From Poronia punctata (Eukaryota > Ascomycota > Sordariomycetes > Xylariales > Xylariaceae): a stretch of 57,222 bases of DNA. The translations under genes were made by a program, and so were the position numbers. Under the pieces are notes generated by a model that saw only the letters and a program-made list of their open reading frames with translations, was not told where the DNA came from and did no database searches. The stretch spans positions 1-57,222 of the forward strand of contig MU401684.1 in the NCBI GenBank assembly GCA_022579005.1, written 5' to 3'. This document shows positions 12,664 to 22,885 of this stretch, piece by piece (positions within the stretch are counted from its first letter, which is position 1; each line of letters opens with the position of its first letter).

Positions 12664-13627
12664 TTAAATCAGATGATGCCCACCTCTTGTTGCTACGCAT
12701 TCGCCGGTCGCGTTGGAGTCGCGTAGAAGATACATGTAGGCTTCAGCGACCTCCTCGACGGCGGCCGGCTTACCAACGGGCAAGTGTTTGTACTCCTTGT
12801 TGAGGTAGGCTTCGCGCTCCTCGACGCTATTGAAAGCGGCATCCCAGAGAGAAGTGTTTACAACACCGGGCTCCACAATATTGACGCGAATTGGTGAGAG
12901 ATCCAATGCCAGATTTCGCGTCACTTTTGAAAACAATGTCAGTTCGGTTTTCATCATCAATAGTTTTTTTTTTTTTTTCATTCTCATGGCGAGAGAAATG
13001 GAAATAAGATGAAATAAAAGTAAAGGCGAAAGAAAACAAAAACTCACTTCCAATAAGCCCCGTAGCGAAATACGCGATAAGACTCCAATCCTTGTTCGGT
13101 TTATGGGCGATACTCCCCGTGGTGAGGATGATACTCTTATCTCTAAACTGGCCGACCTGGCCCCCCTTTGCGGCCAGATGTAGATGTCTCTGCGCGACCT
13201 TGGCCATGATGAGCGGGGCCGTGAGACGCATCTGCGCGGCGGACGATATCGTCTCGACGGTGAGGTCCCTCACGGGGACGAGGGTGAGGTTGTCGGCTGC
13301 CGTGTAGACCACGTGGTCTATCTCGCCGTTTTGTTCGGCCGCGCGGGTGAATAGGGTTTCGAGGTTGGATTCGAGGGTGGTGGGGTCGGAGAGGTCGCAG
13401 GGGATGCCGATGATGGGGTGGTTGGAAAAGGTGTCTTTGAGGGATTGGACGGCTGTTTGTACGGTTTGGGGGGATGAGCCGGATATGGTGATTCGTGTGG
13501 GGGACGACGACTCAGAGGATGAGGATGAGGATGAGAGGGATAAGGTGGCTATCCCGTGGCCGATTCCTCGGGTTCCGCCTATTATGAGGATGTGTTTGTT
13601 GGCGAGTTTGTTGTGTTTGGAGGACAT
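12664..13627 (-). CDS. Short-chain dehydrogenase/reductase (atypical)
   Basis: Exon 1 (13048-13627) and exon 2 (12664-12923) are joined across a 124-bp intron (GTGAGT donor, CTGAC branch, CAAAAG acceptor). The junction forms an ATG codon and the product is 279 residues. A Rossmann nucleotide-binding motif GGTRGIG is at residues 17-23. The catalytic Ser is probably Ser172 (LTTGSIAHKP). The usual YxxxK reads YFATG at 186-190, so the catalytic Lys is Gly. The NNAG-like position reads YTAAD. The C-terminal stretch RNLALDLSPIRVNIVEPGVV is typical of the family. A Ser-rich insert follows the first helix. I recall fungal SDR subgroups with the same loss; the substrate is unknown and catalysis may be altered or absent. 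The start is the first ATG, followed directly by the dinucleotide-binding strand. Confidence 0.88.
12924..13047 (-). other. Intron in the SDR gene
   Basis: GTGAGT donor and CAAAAG acceptor on the minus strand, with a long A-tract inside. Reading through it keeps an open frame in exon 1 but loses the conserved RNLALDL segment, so splicing is well supported. Confidence 0.88.
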
Positions 13628-13651
13628 TTTGAGGAAGGGGGGGAAGGGTGG

Positions 13652-13652
<1 letters not shown>

Positions 13653-13685
<33 letters not shown>

Positions 13686-13825
13686 AATAGGTTAGGTTAG
13701 GTTAGGTTAGGTTATGGGTTTTTTGGGGGGGGAAAGGGGTGGTTGATGGATGGATGGATGGATGGATGGATGGATGGATGGATGGATGGATATATGCAAA
13801 AGTAAGATATCTATCTATCTATCTC
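13653..13825. repeat. Cluster of four microsatellites
   Basis: Just upstream of the SDR start codon lie four arrays: GAT (13653-13686), GTTAG/TTAGG (13688-13714, about five copies), GATG (13745-13791, about 11 copies) and TATC (13808-13825). All fall in the presumed promoter or leader of the minus-strand SDR gene and may vary in length between strains. Confidence 0.9.
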
Positions 13826-15398
13826 TGTTTTTCTTTTTTCTTATACAGGGCGGCACACATAGGTCTTTATATAATACTTCCACTCGAGTCAAATCGGTTA
13901 TCTAGAGCTTACTCGGCATCTGAAAAGTCTAAGCTCTCTGTTCTACGAACGCCATGCTGATGCAATCAATCAATGGTGTATATAGGAAGGTGCCAGATCA
14001 ATCTGTCCATCTCACCAAATCATACCTACCATGGTGTATGTTACATTACTGTTACATAAAAAGTAATGGAGTTAGGAGACAGTCGGTGTTTTTGGTTACT
14101 TTCTTCAGTCTTTTCGGAGCCGGGGACGGGGGACCGGAACAGGCCCCGGGGTTTAATTTGGCGGAGCTAACAACCGTGTTATTTTTTGTCTCCGGGGTAC
14201 ACTAGCACTATTAAGTTCGGGGACTTTACTCTGAGCTGGCGTCAGCTTGTTGGCTTTAGTACAGTTAACAAAGAGACAGTCAGTAAAGAGGTGTTTAGTT
14301 TCTGTTGATACAGTTACAATATCCCATCTTTTCAAAGAGGACTTCAAGTTACTGTTTCAAAGTGCACAAGGCAAGTCACGTAGATACCTAAGTAAGTAAG
14401 TAGGTAACCTACCTTGGGGAATATGTACAAGTATTCCTCCCCTTTACCTTTAGATTTGCTGTAAACATTACATAATGTACCTACCTACTATCTAAACAAA
14501 CCAATGAGACATCGCAATTGTTCCCAAAACAGGCATGTATCATCCATCATGTTTCTTTTCTAAAACAAGTAATATATTAACTCCGGCAGCTAACTTTCCG
14601 CCTGAGATGTAAAAACCCCGCAACAGGTGGATTCTTTTTTTTTTTTTGGATTTCTCATCATTCTCGTGACATGCATAACAGTTAACCTAGGTAAGGTAAG
14701 GTATTTTGGGATAGAACAAACTCCAAACCCTACCTGACCAAATAAATAGGTAGGCAGATAGATAATTTCTTGACATGCCCACGTTGTCCAGCATTGGTGG
14801 TTAATCTGCTTTCTTTTCAGCGCGACTGAGAGATACAAATCATCTGATATAGGCTCTTGTGGCCTATTTTCGTCCCATGTATATATGTCTAGATTTCGTC
14901 TTATATCGGGAACATTACATCCTACCAACTTACCATGACATAAGAAAGATCAACGCTTTTTTTAGCATATAGCGACGGGTTAGGCAAAGAGGTATCCCAA
15001 GTCAACTAATAAGTGGCTGGAAAAGTACTTAAATTGAGAACTTTTTGCATGGGTAAAGCGAGTTGAGTTTGACATCAATAGCAGGGGAAAATATTATCAC
15101 ACATTTCGTAACTTGCGGCTTTGCATTATGTCTTCCCCGAAAACTACGCACGTAAAACAGATCATACGAGCTTCTCTCCGAAGACTTGAGGGTGCCAAGA
15201 CTTGGCACCGAACCTCTCTGAGCCCTTAAACTCCCGAAATCCTGCGAAACACTCGAACTTCCCGAAACGCCGATACTCATTTCTTACAAATCCTCAAACC
15301 CTTCCAACCACTCGAATCTGTTTAACCTCTGGAGGCATCCCCGGGCTTTAAGGGCGTCCCATCAATTCTCGGCTCCCCACCACACCCCCCAATCACAT
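13826..15398. other. Intergenic region between the SDR and SRA genes
   Basis: No convincing gene. The 5' part is the SDR promoter; the 3' part is downstream of the SRA gene. A GC-rich island near 14115-14152 (GCCGGGGACGGGGGACCGG and following bases) stands out against its surroundings, with a second CCGGGG-containing stretch near 14191. Short minus-strand frames at 14590-14928 and 15029-15280 show no recognisable similarity. Confidence 0.6.
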
Positions 15399-16601
15399 CT
15401 ATCCTATGTGTGCTTCATAGGATCGACGCTGAGCTCGAGTAGGGGAAATTGCTTCTAGCTGAGCCAAAGGAGTCTGGTTTGGCAATCGGTCCAGGCGGAA
15501 CTGCTCATAAAGACCACCGACCATATTTGTACGTTCACGAACTTGCACAACGCGATACAGCCCGTCGTATCGTATTCCACACGATGGGAGGTGTGGGTTA
15601 CCGGCGGCCCTTCTGGTCGCATTGCCAGCCCGGAGCACTCGTACCGGCTGTCGGTTACGGAAGCTGGCATGGAGTGCCTGAGTACCTATACTGGCAGGGG
15701 CTGTCTGGTTCGGATTCGTGTTCTTGTGACTATTCGACCCGGAATAATACAACGTGTTGCCCCTGTCGTTGTCTAACTCATGGTATGAATTGGAAACAAC
15801 GATGGAGAAAGCACCGCTAGAGCCAGTGCCCGCAATACCCCCTATTCGAGAGCCGTGAGCTCCCCAGAAGAGAGCGCAAATCTGCAGTGGGTACCACTGG
15901 CCCAGTGGTATTCCGTTATGGCCGTGTACATTGCCTGGTACTCGAGCTATATCGTCCCTCATCCGATACACCTTTCTGCCACTGGAGGTATCACGTATTA
16001 TACCATACATGATCCCGTTGGCCGCGAATGGGTCCGTGTTATTGAGGGGTGCCGGGTTGGGCTGCACCGTAGGGTTGAACGGAGCAGCCGGGAGCGTCTG
16101 CGCGACGACTGGTGTGTTCGAAGCAGTCGTGGCGGGTGGAAGAGCGAGGGCAGCCTGGGCGGTTGCGGGTATAGTCGCCGCCGGCGCGTCCGGGTCGGCA
16201 GGAATGCCACCCCATTGCTCGCCCTCATACTTGGCGAGCATGGCCTCAGCTTGAGATGCCAGCTCAGCTGGTATCTTGTTGTCTCTGTCGGTCAACAACT
16301 TGAGAGCCACATCGAGCTTGTAAGTCTCCTTTATCTCGGCTGTCATTACTACGTGGTTTTGCACGTAGTTGAGGAATAGGTGAGCATCTGTCAGCCGGTT
16401 GGCTACTCGCTCAGCGTGCCCGACAGGGATGTCATGGCGGGTAGATTGGCATAGCATCGTAATGTTATGCGTCAGTCGTAGCATTTCAGCTTTCCGCTGT
16501 TCAGGCGTACCACCCATACGGATGGCACGATATTGGTTCGTCTCGAGGTCCTGGACGGCCACATGACCTCCTTCAGCGGATGTACTACCGGTAGCCTCCA
16601 T
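15399..16601 (-). CDS. SRA-YDG domain protein
   Basis: A single-exon gene of 400 residues. Residues about 218-373 form an SRA (SET- and RING-associated, YDG) domain: VPGNVHGHNGIPLGQWYPLQ leads into GAHGSRIGGIAG, then GAFSIVVS, NTLYYSGSNSHKNTNP, PVRVLRAG, and the signature RYDGLYRVV with YDG at 345-347, ending GGLYEQFRL. SRA domains of the UHRF1/SUVH families bind methylated or hemimethylated DNA by base flipping. Here the domain has no SET, RING, PHD or nuclease partner. Residues 30-130 look helical and 135-195 are Pro/Ala-rich linker. The role is unknown; modified-DNA reading in the nucleus is an inference. The first ATG was taken as the start. It lies downstream of, and on the same strand as, the acyltransferase gene. 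Confidence 0.9.
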   Translation of the reverse strand: MEATGSTSAEGGHVAVQDLETNQYRAIRMGGTPEQRKAEMLRLTHNITMLCQSTRHDIPVGHAERVANRLTDAHLFLNYVQNHVVMTAEIKETYKLDVALKLLTDRDNKIPAELASQAEAMLAKYEGEQWGGIPADPDAPAATIPATAQAALALPPATTASNTPVVAQTLPAAPFNPTVQPNPAPLNNTDPFAANGIMYGIIRDTSSGRKVYRMRDDIARVPGNVHGHNGIPLGQWYPLQICALFWGAHGSRIGGIAGTGSSGAFSIVVSNSYHELDNDRGNTLYYSGSNSHKNTNPNQTAPASIGTQALHASFRNRQPVRVLRAGNATRRAAGNPHLPSCGIRYDGLYRVVQVRERTNMVGGLYEQFRLDRLPNQTPLAQLEAISPTRAQRRSYEAHIG

Positions 16602-17852
16602 TGTGATTTTTTATGTTCTTGGGCAGTGATTCGACACTTTGGAAACTGAGGGGTCTTATCACTTGGATGATGCTTCGGAGAACTTCAAGGTTTGGTGTCG
16701 AGAAATAAGGGAAGGCGGACCGTAGATGTTTGTGTCTCGCCGAAGGACTAGGTACCGGATATTGACGATGGCGCAGCTTCGAGAATTCAAGCTTGGCACA
16801 ACTGCTAAATTGGCTTTTCAGAGTGCAAAAGCGGACGGTATGTGAAGTCGTAGAGCAGATTGTAAGATCCAGTGTCGGAAAAGATGCCTGACTGCGGATA
16901 TACTCGATTTCGAGCCCTTCTAGGGACTTGCAGAAGCGTGGGAGAGGGGGTACGGAGGGTGAATGTTAATGGTAGTAGAAGCGGTGATGATACTTGGTAC
17001 TCAGAGCTACGGATAACTCAGCAATACTTAATGTCGGATGAAGGCGTTGCCCCAGGTAATAGACTGTGTGAATGGAGAGTATAGAGGGACAGCGTCTTGA
17101 CTGCGCTGGTGATATTGGAAAACGATAACGGGCTGATGGCAGTGGCGGTTATCAGAGGAGGGTTGGTTAAAGGCCGGGAGAAGTTGAAATCCAGACGTCG
17201 TATGAAGAAGGGTGACCGTTACTTGCGTTGCACGTAAACTGTATATCAACTGACTGGTTTGCTCTGTTGTGCTATTAATACTCAGGTAAGTTGCAGTTTG
17301 GTTGAATAAACCTCCGGGCGTATAACGTTCCAGATGTGGAAAACTGTCGAGTTCTGTACAATGGAAAGTGCCGCTCGGTGGTAACTGCTTTGGTGATATC
17401 GAAGAGGGGCTAACTTGTACTGATCCAGGACTATGTACCTTCGGAGATCAGGGAGCGGTTCTTCCACAAGCGTTGGCGCACCAGGGCAGTCAGTCATCTG
17501 TCTTATCGGAGATAAGCAAGATGCCAAAACTCTAACAAATTGCACGCGGTCCATAAGCAAGCTGGAAAAAGATCGTGCCGCAAACACCGTTTGATACCCT
17601 CAAATGGAGAAGCCGCAAGCAGAGGATATGTTCCCTATTCCCAAGAATAACCGGCGCTTGGGGTCCAGATGTTTCGGTAGAGTACCAGTTCGTGTAGAAA
17701 TGTCCTCTCTTAGCCGCGAGATGTCTAATGAGCCAGGCTAATGATAATTCCAAGACAGATCAAGGCGTTACTTCTCCAGGCGTGGTCAACCGTGTCATCG
17801 CTTCATGTCTCCGCTAGTAGACGTCTGTAGAGGGCTACCGTGTACCAAGATC
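16602..17852. other. Promoter region of the SRA gene
   Basis: This 1.25-kb gap lies between two minus-strand genes and should contain the SRA promoter and the 3' end of the acyltransferase transcript. Short ORFs are present on both strands (for example 17532-17753 -), but none has support as a gene. Confidence 0.6.
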
Positions 17853-19457
17853 CTACCCGAGGAAGTTCTTGACGTTTCCCCCGACATTCTTCAAGTCGAG
17901 AAGGAAGGTATCGTGTCCAAACATACTCTGCTCCTCGCTCAGCTCCACGTGGCTGACATTTCGGTTCCCAGCATGTCGAAGCGCATTCGCCACCTCTCGC
18001 TGCTGCCAGGCAGGGAAGAGTATATCACTCGCAACTCCCATTACCAGAGTGGGAATGTCGCGAAGAGAAGCCAGTCCCTTGATGAGGTCCTCTGGAGGCC
18101 GAGAGTCCGCCGTGAGCGTTTCGACAGCCCCCTCCATCGTCTGTTCAACATCTGTTTGTTCGGCGTAAGGCGAGTCTGGTAACGTCAGGCTACACGACGC
18201 ATCGTTCACACTGGGTTGAGACCCAGACTGTATCAGTTCTTCACGTTCAGCTCTCCTGCGGGCGGCAACCTCTTGGTTTGAACGACCGAGGTCAAAAAGG
18301 TCCATAGCCTTGCTGACGTACAGGAGACTGTTAGGATCGTAGGTCAAACAGAACTTTTCGCCGGCGTGGTCCAGATACGTCTCAATGAGAAAGTCCGGGC
18401 ACAATGCCGGTGGCTTGGTAGGGTCAGCTCGACGCCGGCCAAATCGCTGTTCCCATTCTGGCCCCGAACGATACGTCACGGTGGCGATTTCTCTCGCCAA
18501 TTTCATCCCAGCATGCGGTGGAACCTTTCCATAGTAAAAGCCCCGGTTCCAGTTGGGGTCCATCATCAAGACTTGTCTCTGGGTGTGGCGCATGGCGATG
18601 CTATATGGGTGACTACGGGCACAACCGCTGATCGAGACGATGCGGCCGACTTTGGAGGGAAACAACACGCCGGCAGCCAAAGATTGCATGCCTCCCATGC
18701 TCGACCCTACGCTTGCATGGAGTTTATCGACTCCGAGATGCTCAAGTAGTTTGAACTGGGCCCGGACCATATCTTCTATGGTGAGGATTGGGAAACGGGT
18801 GGCATACTTCTGACCATCTGCCGGATCGACGGTGCTAGGGCCAGTTGAGCCATAGCAACCACCGATGACATTGGTACAGATGACGAAATATTTGTCTGTA
18901 TCCAAGCAACCACCGGGACCGATGAACTTCTCCCACCATCCTGGCTGTGGGTTGCTCTCAGTTGAATGTGCATGCGAAGAGGCAGACAGGCCGGTGTGCA
19001 GGAGGATGACATTTGACTTGTCAGCATTCATCTTACCCCAAGTTTCGTATGCTATGTTGAACTCGGGTAGGACGCCTCCCCAGTCGAGCAGAAGAGGGTC
19101 TAGGCAATGGAAAAGCTCTGTAGCGCCAACCGAGTAGGTCGGCTCTGGTCCGCTAGACAGTGATTTCGCTTCCAGCTTGGCGGATCTGGATTCAAGTGCA
19201 TCCAGACATGGAAACGCCATTGCTGGGTTTGAGGCTTCGCCCTGGGTGGCATCAGACCGTCCGGAAGGCTGGGAGTGCAGGAGTCGCGACAGCCGCCCTG
19301 GCACTCCATCGTTCGAATACCTTGCGGGTGTTGCTTGGCATCCTAGCAAGCTAGGAAGGCCTATCGCGACCGTCCTCGGTCGCAAAGATGCTGCGGCCCG
19401 AGGAAGGGAAGCAACACTATAGATTCGCGCTGCCATGACTATAAATGGGTTGATCAA
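17853..19457 (-). CDS. cysA: Serine/homoserine O-acyltransferase, MetX type
   Basis: An intronless gene of 534 residues with the alpha/beta-hydrolase fold of the MetX family, which transfers an acyl group to the hydroxyl of homoserine or serine before sulfhydrylation. The catalytic triad is visible: nucleophile Ser253 in GSSMGGM, Asp478 in VASDILFP and His515 in FGHDTFL. Substrate-pocket motifs include [19 protein letters not shown] and [12 protein letters not shown]. The N-terminus (about 80 residues, Arg/Ser/Ala-rich, few acids) looks like a mitochondrial presequence; the start may be Met1 or Met8. Mitochondrial targeting and length match the Aspergillus nidulans CysA type (serine O-acetyltransferase) better than Met2-type homoserine enzymes. 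Acyl donor (acetyl or succinyl) and acceptor cannot be decided by reading. Residues about 395-460 form an insert rich in charged and polar residues. Confidence 0.85.
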   Translation of the reverse strand: MINPFIVMAARIYSVASLPRAAASLRPRTVAIGLPSLLGCQATPARYSNDGVPGRLSRLLHSQPSGRSDATQGEASNPAMAFPCLDALESRSAKLEAKSLSSGPEPTYSVGATELFHCLDPLLLDWGGVLPEFNIAYETWGKMNADKSNVILLHTGLSASSHAHSTESNPQPGWWEKFIGPGGCLDTDKYFVICTNVIGGCYGSTGPSTVDPADGQKYATRFPILTIEDMVRAQFKLLEHLGVDKLHASVGSSMGGMQSLAAGVLFPSKVGRIVSISGCARSHPYSIAMRHTQRQVLMMDPNWNRGFYYGKVPPHAGMKLAREIATVTYRSGPEWEQRFGRRRADPTKPPALCPDFLIETYLDHAGEKFCLTYDPNSLLYVSKAMDLFDLGRSNQEVAARRRAEREELIQSGSQPSVNDASCSLTLPDSPYAEQTDVEQTMEGAVETLTADSRPPEDLIKGLASLRDIPTLVMGVASDILFPAWQQREVANALRHAGNRNVSHVELSEEQSMFGHDTFLLDLKNVGGNVKNFLG

Positions 19458-20282
19458 AGTGTTAGCTGAGACCAGGGGTATTCAGGCTGGATTATACAGC
19501 TTCCACAGATGACTTTATTACCTATCCGCCATCCTCTCTAGATTGGTCAGCCGAAGACTCCGATCAGCTGTCCACTAGGAAAGAAGAATTGTTGATGGAG
19601 AACGAGGGAGGTCCAATTTAAAATGAGTCGCGTACCTAGATCGGAGTGCATTTGTGGGGGCGAGTTGTTCTTATCGGCACGTGCTTCGCTTATCGATCCC
19701 ATTCACCCTTTGTGATCTGACTGGACAGGACACCTGATCCCTGAAGCTGAAGCTGAAGCTTAAAATGACGTCACGTTTGTAGGATGGGGCATTTGGAGGT
19801 TGTACGTGTACGCCATAGACGGCTTGTTGGACAGTGGACACAGTACCCTACCCCTCCTTACCTTTGTATGTGATGATGCCCCATTTCAAACCGTACCATT
19901 GCTTCCTATATAATATTAGTGATGGATTTCACTTCCCTGACTAAGAACTAACAACATATCCTTGATCGTGGACAACAAGTCCGGTTCACAATAGGGGTCG
20001 TGCACACCGATTCTCAAATGTCAACATTGTAGGGGTTGCTCACCCCGCACACTCCAAGCTTGAAGCGTCCAGGACTCCAGACAACAACAGCAGCTTTGCA
20101 AATCACACATCCTCACATACGAGTACATACTTAATCAGCTTGAATATTTAACCTAGGCCTGGGCGTATAAGGGACCTGTGGTTTGCAATCCAATACTCAT
20201 TTGCCTGGTCAGCATCCTTTTTGGTACCTAGCTTTGTAGCTGCACAACCAGGCATACGGCGGTATTAGGACAGTTGCCCAGC
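19458..20282. promoter_or_regulatory. Divergent promoter region
   Basis: This 825-bp region separates the acyltransferase (minus) and the conserved fungal gene (plus), so it is likely a shared bidirectional promoter. A perfect CRE-type palindrome TGACGTCA is at 19766-19773, preceded by three CTGAAG repeats at about 19741-19758. bZIP factors of the ATF/CREB class bind such sites; use here is inferred. Confidence 0.5.
19766..19773. promoter_or_regulatory. TGACGTCA palindrome (CRE-like site)
   Basis: A perfect 8-bp ATF/CREB-type palindrome about 310 bp upstream of the acyltransferase start codon. One such site is expected by chance every 65 kb, so its location in an amino-acid-pathway promoter is suggestive but not proof. 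Confidence 0.45.
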
Positions 20283-21383
20283 ATGATGGCACGCGGGGGA
20301 CGAAGAGTCCCTATGCGAAGGGTTATGCTGTCAAGCGAACCTTGTGAACGCAAGAATATTATCGCACGTACCCCTGACGTGTGCGCCGAGGTCAAGAGCA
20401 TCTTATCAAAGGCCTCAAATTTCCCACCTGAAGTTGTCGACATCGTTATGGACTTGGCCGAGTACTGGGCTTGTTCAGAGGCACTCCTTGATTATTCCCA
20501 ATCCAGCGCTCGCAACTTTTCAATTTATGGCTCAAGAGATGGAGAGGATCATTTCCTGGTAAGTACTCCTTTAATCCTTCAACATCCAATATGCGTTTAC
20601 CAATAGCTGACAACAAATATAGCTCCGTACCGAACCCGTGGGTTTTACTAAATGGCACCCGGATAACGAGGACCAGTGGAAGGCCGCAGCTCCCGCCTGT
20701 AAACTGGAGGAAGAATATGAAAAGGAGGAACTGGAGGAACTAATTCAAGAAGAGACTTCGGCTCTCTTACATCCATTTCGGAAGATTGTTTTTGACATTG
20801 TCAGCAGAGACCAGGGACACACTAATGAGGGTAGCACTCGTAATACATTCCAATCGTCTTGGACTTGGTTTGACGTCGGTATCGACCGATTTGATAAACG
20901 GCACAAGTGTAGGTCAGATACAGCCGCACCATTAATTTAATATACTCACTCGCACTAGCTTCGGACGAAAGCGATATCCCGGCCGAATCCGAGACCTCGG
21001 GTCAGTCCAATGCCGCTAAAAACCCAACAAGCGTCCCGCCAATTCGGGCTATCCGTCCCATATGGCCGCCTCTCAATGGAGATTCAACCAGATATGACCA
21101 TGCGCTCCATCCCACGCAAGACCATAAGATACAGTGTAACCGGACCGCCGGAGCCAAGCTGCAGTATCACCACATCGAATGGTCTTGGACTGATAACATC
21201 GATCCGGAATCTGGCAGTGGTAAAGATTTGGAAACTATCGGCCGTGGCGCTGCTACTGGGGATGGCAGGTTCCTCAGGGACCTCAAGGTCGGGGATATGG
21301 TGACGGTATGGGGGCGTGCTAGGTTTCCCGGCTGGACCAACCATGTCCAAAGCGTCAAAGTACGGGTCTATTGGGCATGTTAA
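20283..21383 (+). CDS. Conserved fungal protein of unknown function
   Basis: Three exons, 20283-20558, 20623-20908 and 20959-21383, are joined in frame across introns of 64 bp (GTAAGT...ATATAG) and 50 bp (GTAGGT...CACTAG), giving about 328 residues. Segment FPPEVVDIVMDLAEYW (about 47-62) looks like a small helical, F-box-like opening. A long acidic Glu-rich helix follows in exon 2. The second half (WTWFDVGID, then GRGAATGDGRFLRDLKVGDM and ending GRARFPGWTNHVQSVKVRVY) looks like a beta-sandwich domain that I believe recurs in many uncharacterised mould proteins. No catalytic motif is seen. The frame also opens three codons upstream without an ATG; Met at 20283 or 20286 was chosen, and an upstream exon cannot be ruled out. 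Confidence 0.75.
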
Positions 21384-22169
21384 GATGATCATGAGCACAT
21401 TCGAGATTGTATCACGAGCAGGCCAATACATTTCCTACGACATTCCTAAAAAGTAGTCAAAATACAACAGAATTAGTAACGCCCACACAAGTCCGTTTCG
21501 TAGCACGTAGACGCTTGACTACGCGGTGGCATACGTGTATGTGCTGCTTTCCAGAGTCAAAAGCAACAGTCCGGGATACGATTTTGAAGGTTCGAGATTC
21601 AAGGTTCGAGGTTCGAGGTTCGAGGTTCGAGGTTCACTAGGTGGAAGCATGAACTACAACTAAATGGGGTATTGGTGACCGCTACTATTACTCAGATGAT
21701 GGTTTCATAGGACTCATGGCAAATAACCGGCTGGGCACCGTGTCATGTGATCATCGGAGTTCAGAATTTGATGTCTAAATACCACCATCAAGACATATAC
21801 GGATATAAAAAACAGGAGGAAACGGATCAGACAAGTGCGGTCTCCAGGAATGCGGCCGATAATATGACATAAAAGATGGATGGACGATAAGAATATAAAC
21901 AAAGCACTGGAAACTTGTCTCGTCATTTTGAACAGGAACATAAGGTTTGATGTATAATGGTTATTAGATTCCCACTATATAAATGATTTCGATTAAGAAT
22001 TAAGTTTAAATGGCTCCACTAAACCAGTAACCCCCTATACTAAGTATATAATCATATGATCATAAGTCCTTTTTCCATAATTAAACTCGATGCCAGATGC
22101 ATGCCCTTTCAAGGGAAGCTTTGTCTAGCTGCTCGAGATTATGTAGTAAACCACAAAGTCTGGGGTTTT
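21384..22169. other. Convergent intergenic region with a GTTCGAG repeat
   Basis: This gap between two convergent genes should hold both 3' ends. A short array of the heptamer GGTTCGA (about five copies, partly diverged) lies at 21590-21636. No gene was recognised. Confidence 0.65.
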
Positions 22170-22885
22170 TTAAACGCTGATACCTTCGTACTTGTTGATG
22201 GCAAGGTCGAGAGTCTGGCCGAGAGAGTTGGCCTCGCTCTGGAGATCCTTGGCCTTGGACTCGACGGTGTTGATGAGGGTGATGGCGATGGTCTGGTAGA
22301 TTTGTTAGATATATTGGGAGAAAGGAGGTAGTGGGGGGAAAAGAAGGGAGGGTAGGGTAAACTCTTACATCGACGACACCTTCGACTGAGCGGAGGACGG
22401 TGGCAATGGGCTGGCCGACGAGGGGGACCTTCTCCAAGATACCGGCCTTTCCGATGAGGATGTTGAGGAGTTCCTGGTGGACACGGACGAACTGCGATAG
22501 ACAAAATATATGTTAGAGAGAAAGCTGCAAATGGGTTGCGTTTGAATGAGTGAATGGTATCAAGAAAACTTACACCGCGGAAGGTGTCGAAGACGAGAGT
22601 GGCATCAGCGTCGGCAGTGATGGGCTGGGTGCCTTCAAACTGGGAGATCACGACTGTGGCGGTGCTAACGATATCGGTGAAGCCGGCGATCAGCTTGGGG
22701 AAAGGGCCCTGGCCGATGATGAGGAGGGGAGCGTTGAGGATGGTGATGCTCTGGGCGGGCTCCTGGAGGTCCTGAGACTTCTTGGTGATCTGCTTGATGC
22801 CGTCGGCAATCTGATCGGGGGTGAGGGCGGCCATGGCGGCGCCGGCCATGGCGACACCGGCAGCGAAGATCTTGGAGAAACGCAT
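22170..22885 (-). CDS. HsbA-like secreted surface-binding protein
   Basis: Three exons, 22574-22885, 22369-22491 and 22170-22292, each in phase 0, separated by introns of 82 bp (GTAAGT...ATCGCAG) and 76 bp (GTAAGA...TACCAG). The product is 185 residues. Residues 1-20 (MRFSKIFAAGVAMAGAAMAA) form a clean signal peptide. The mature part is mostly amphipathic helix without Cys: DQIADGIKQITKKSQDLQEP, then FVRVHQELLNILIGKAGIL and ESKAKDLQSEANSLGQTLDL. This matches the hydrophobic surface-binding protein A family (HsbA; also called cell-wall galactomannoprotein). HsbA of Aspergillus coats hydrophobic surfaces and recruits hydrolases. The length fits the family. An extracellular role at the wall-surface interface is inferred. 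Confidence 0.85.

Noticed and set aside
12664..19457. Secondary-metabolite cluster (dehydrogenase plus acyltransferase)
   Set aside because: There is no synthase backbone, P450, transporter or pathway regulator nearby, and the acyltransferase is a primary-metabolism enzyme.
21590..21636. Possible tRNA from repeated GGTTCGA words
   Set aside because: The words form a simple heptamer array without any cloverleaf partners.
22139..22885. HsbA gene read as a single 248-codon frame
   Set aside because: The unspliced frame loses the helical pattern after residue 104. Splicing two phase-0 introns restores the family length and helices.
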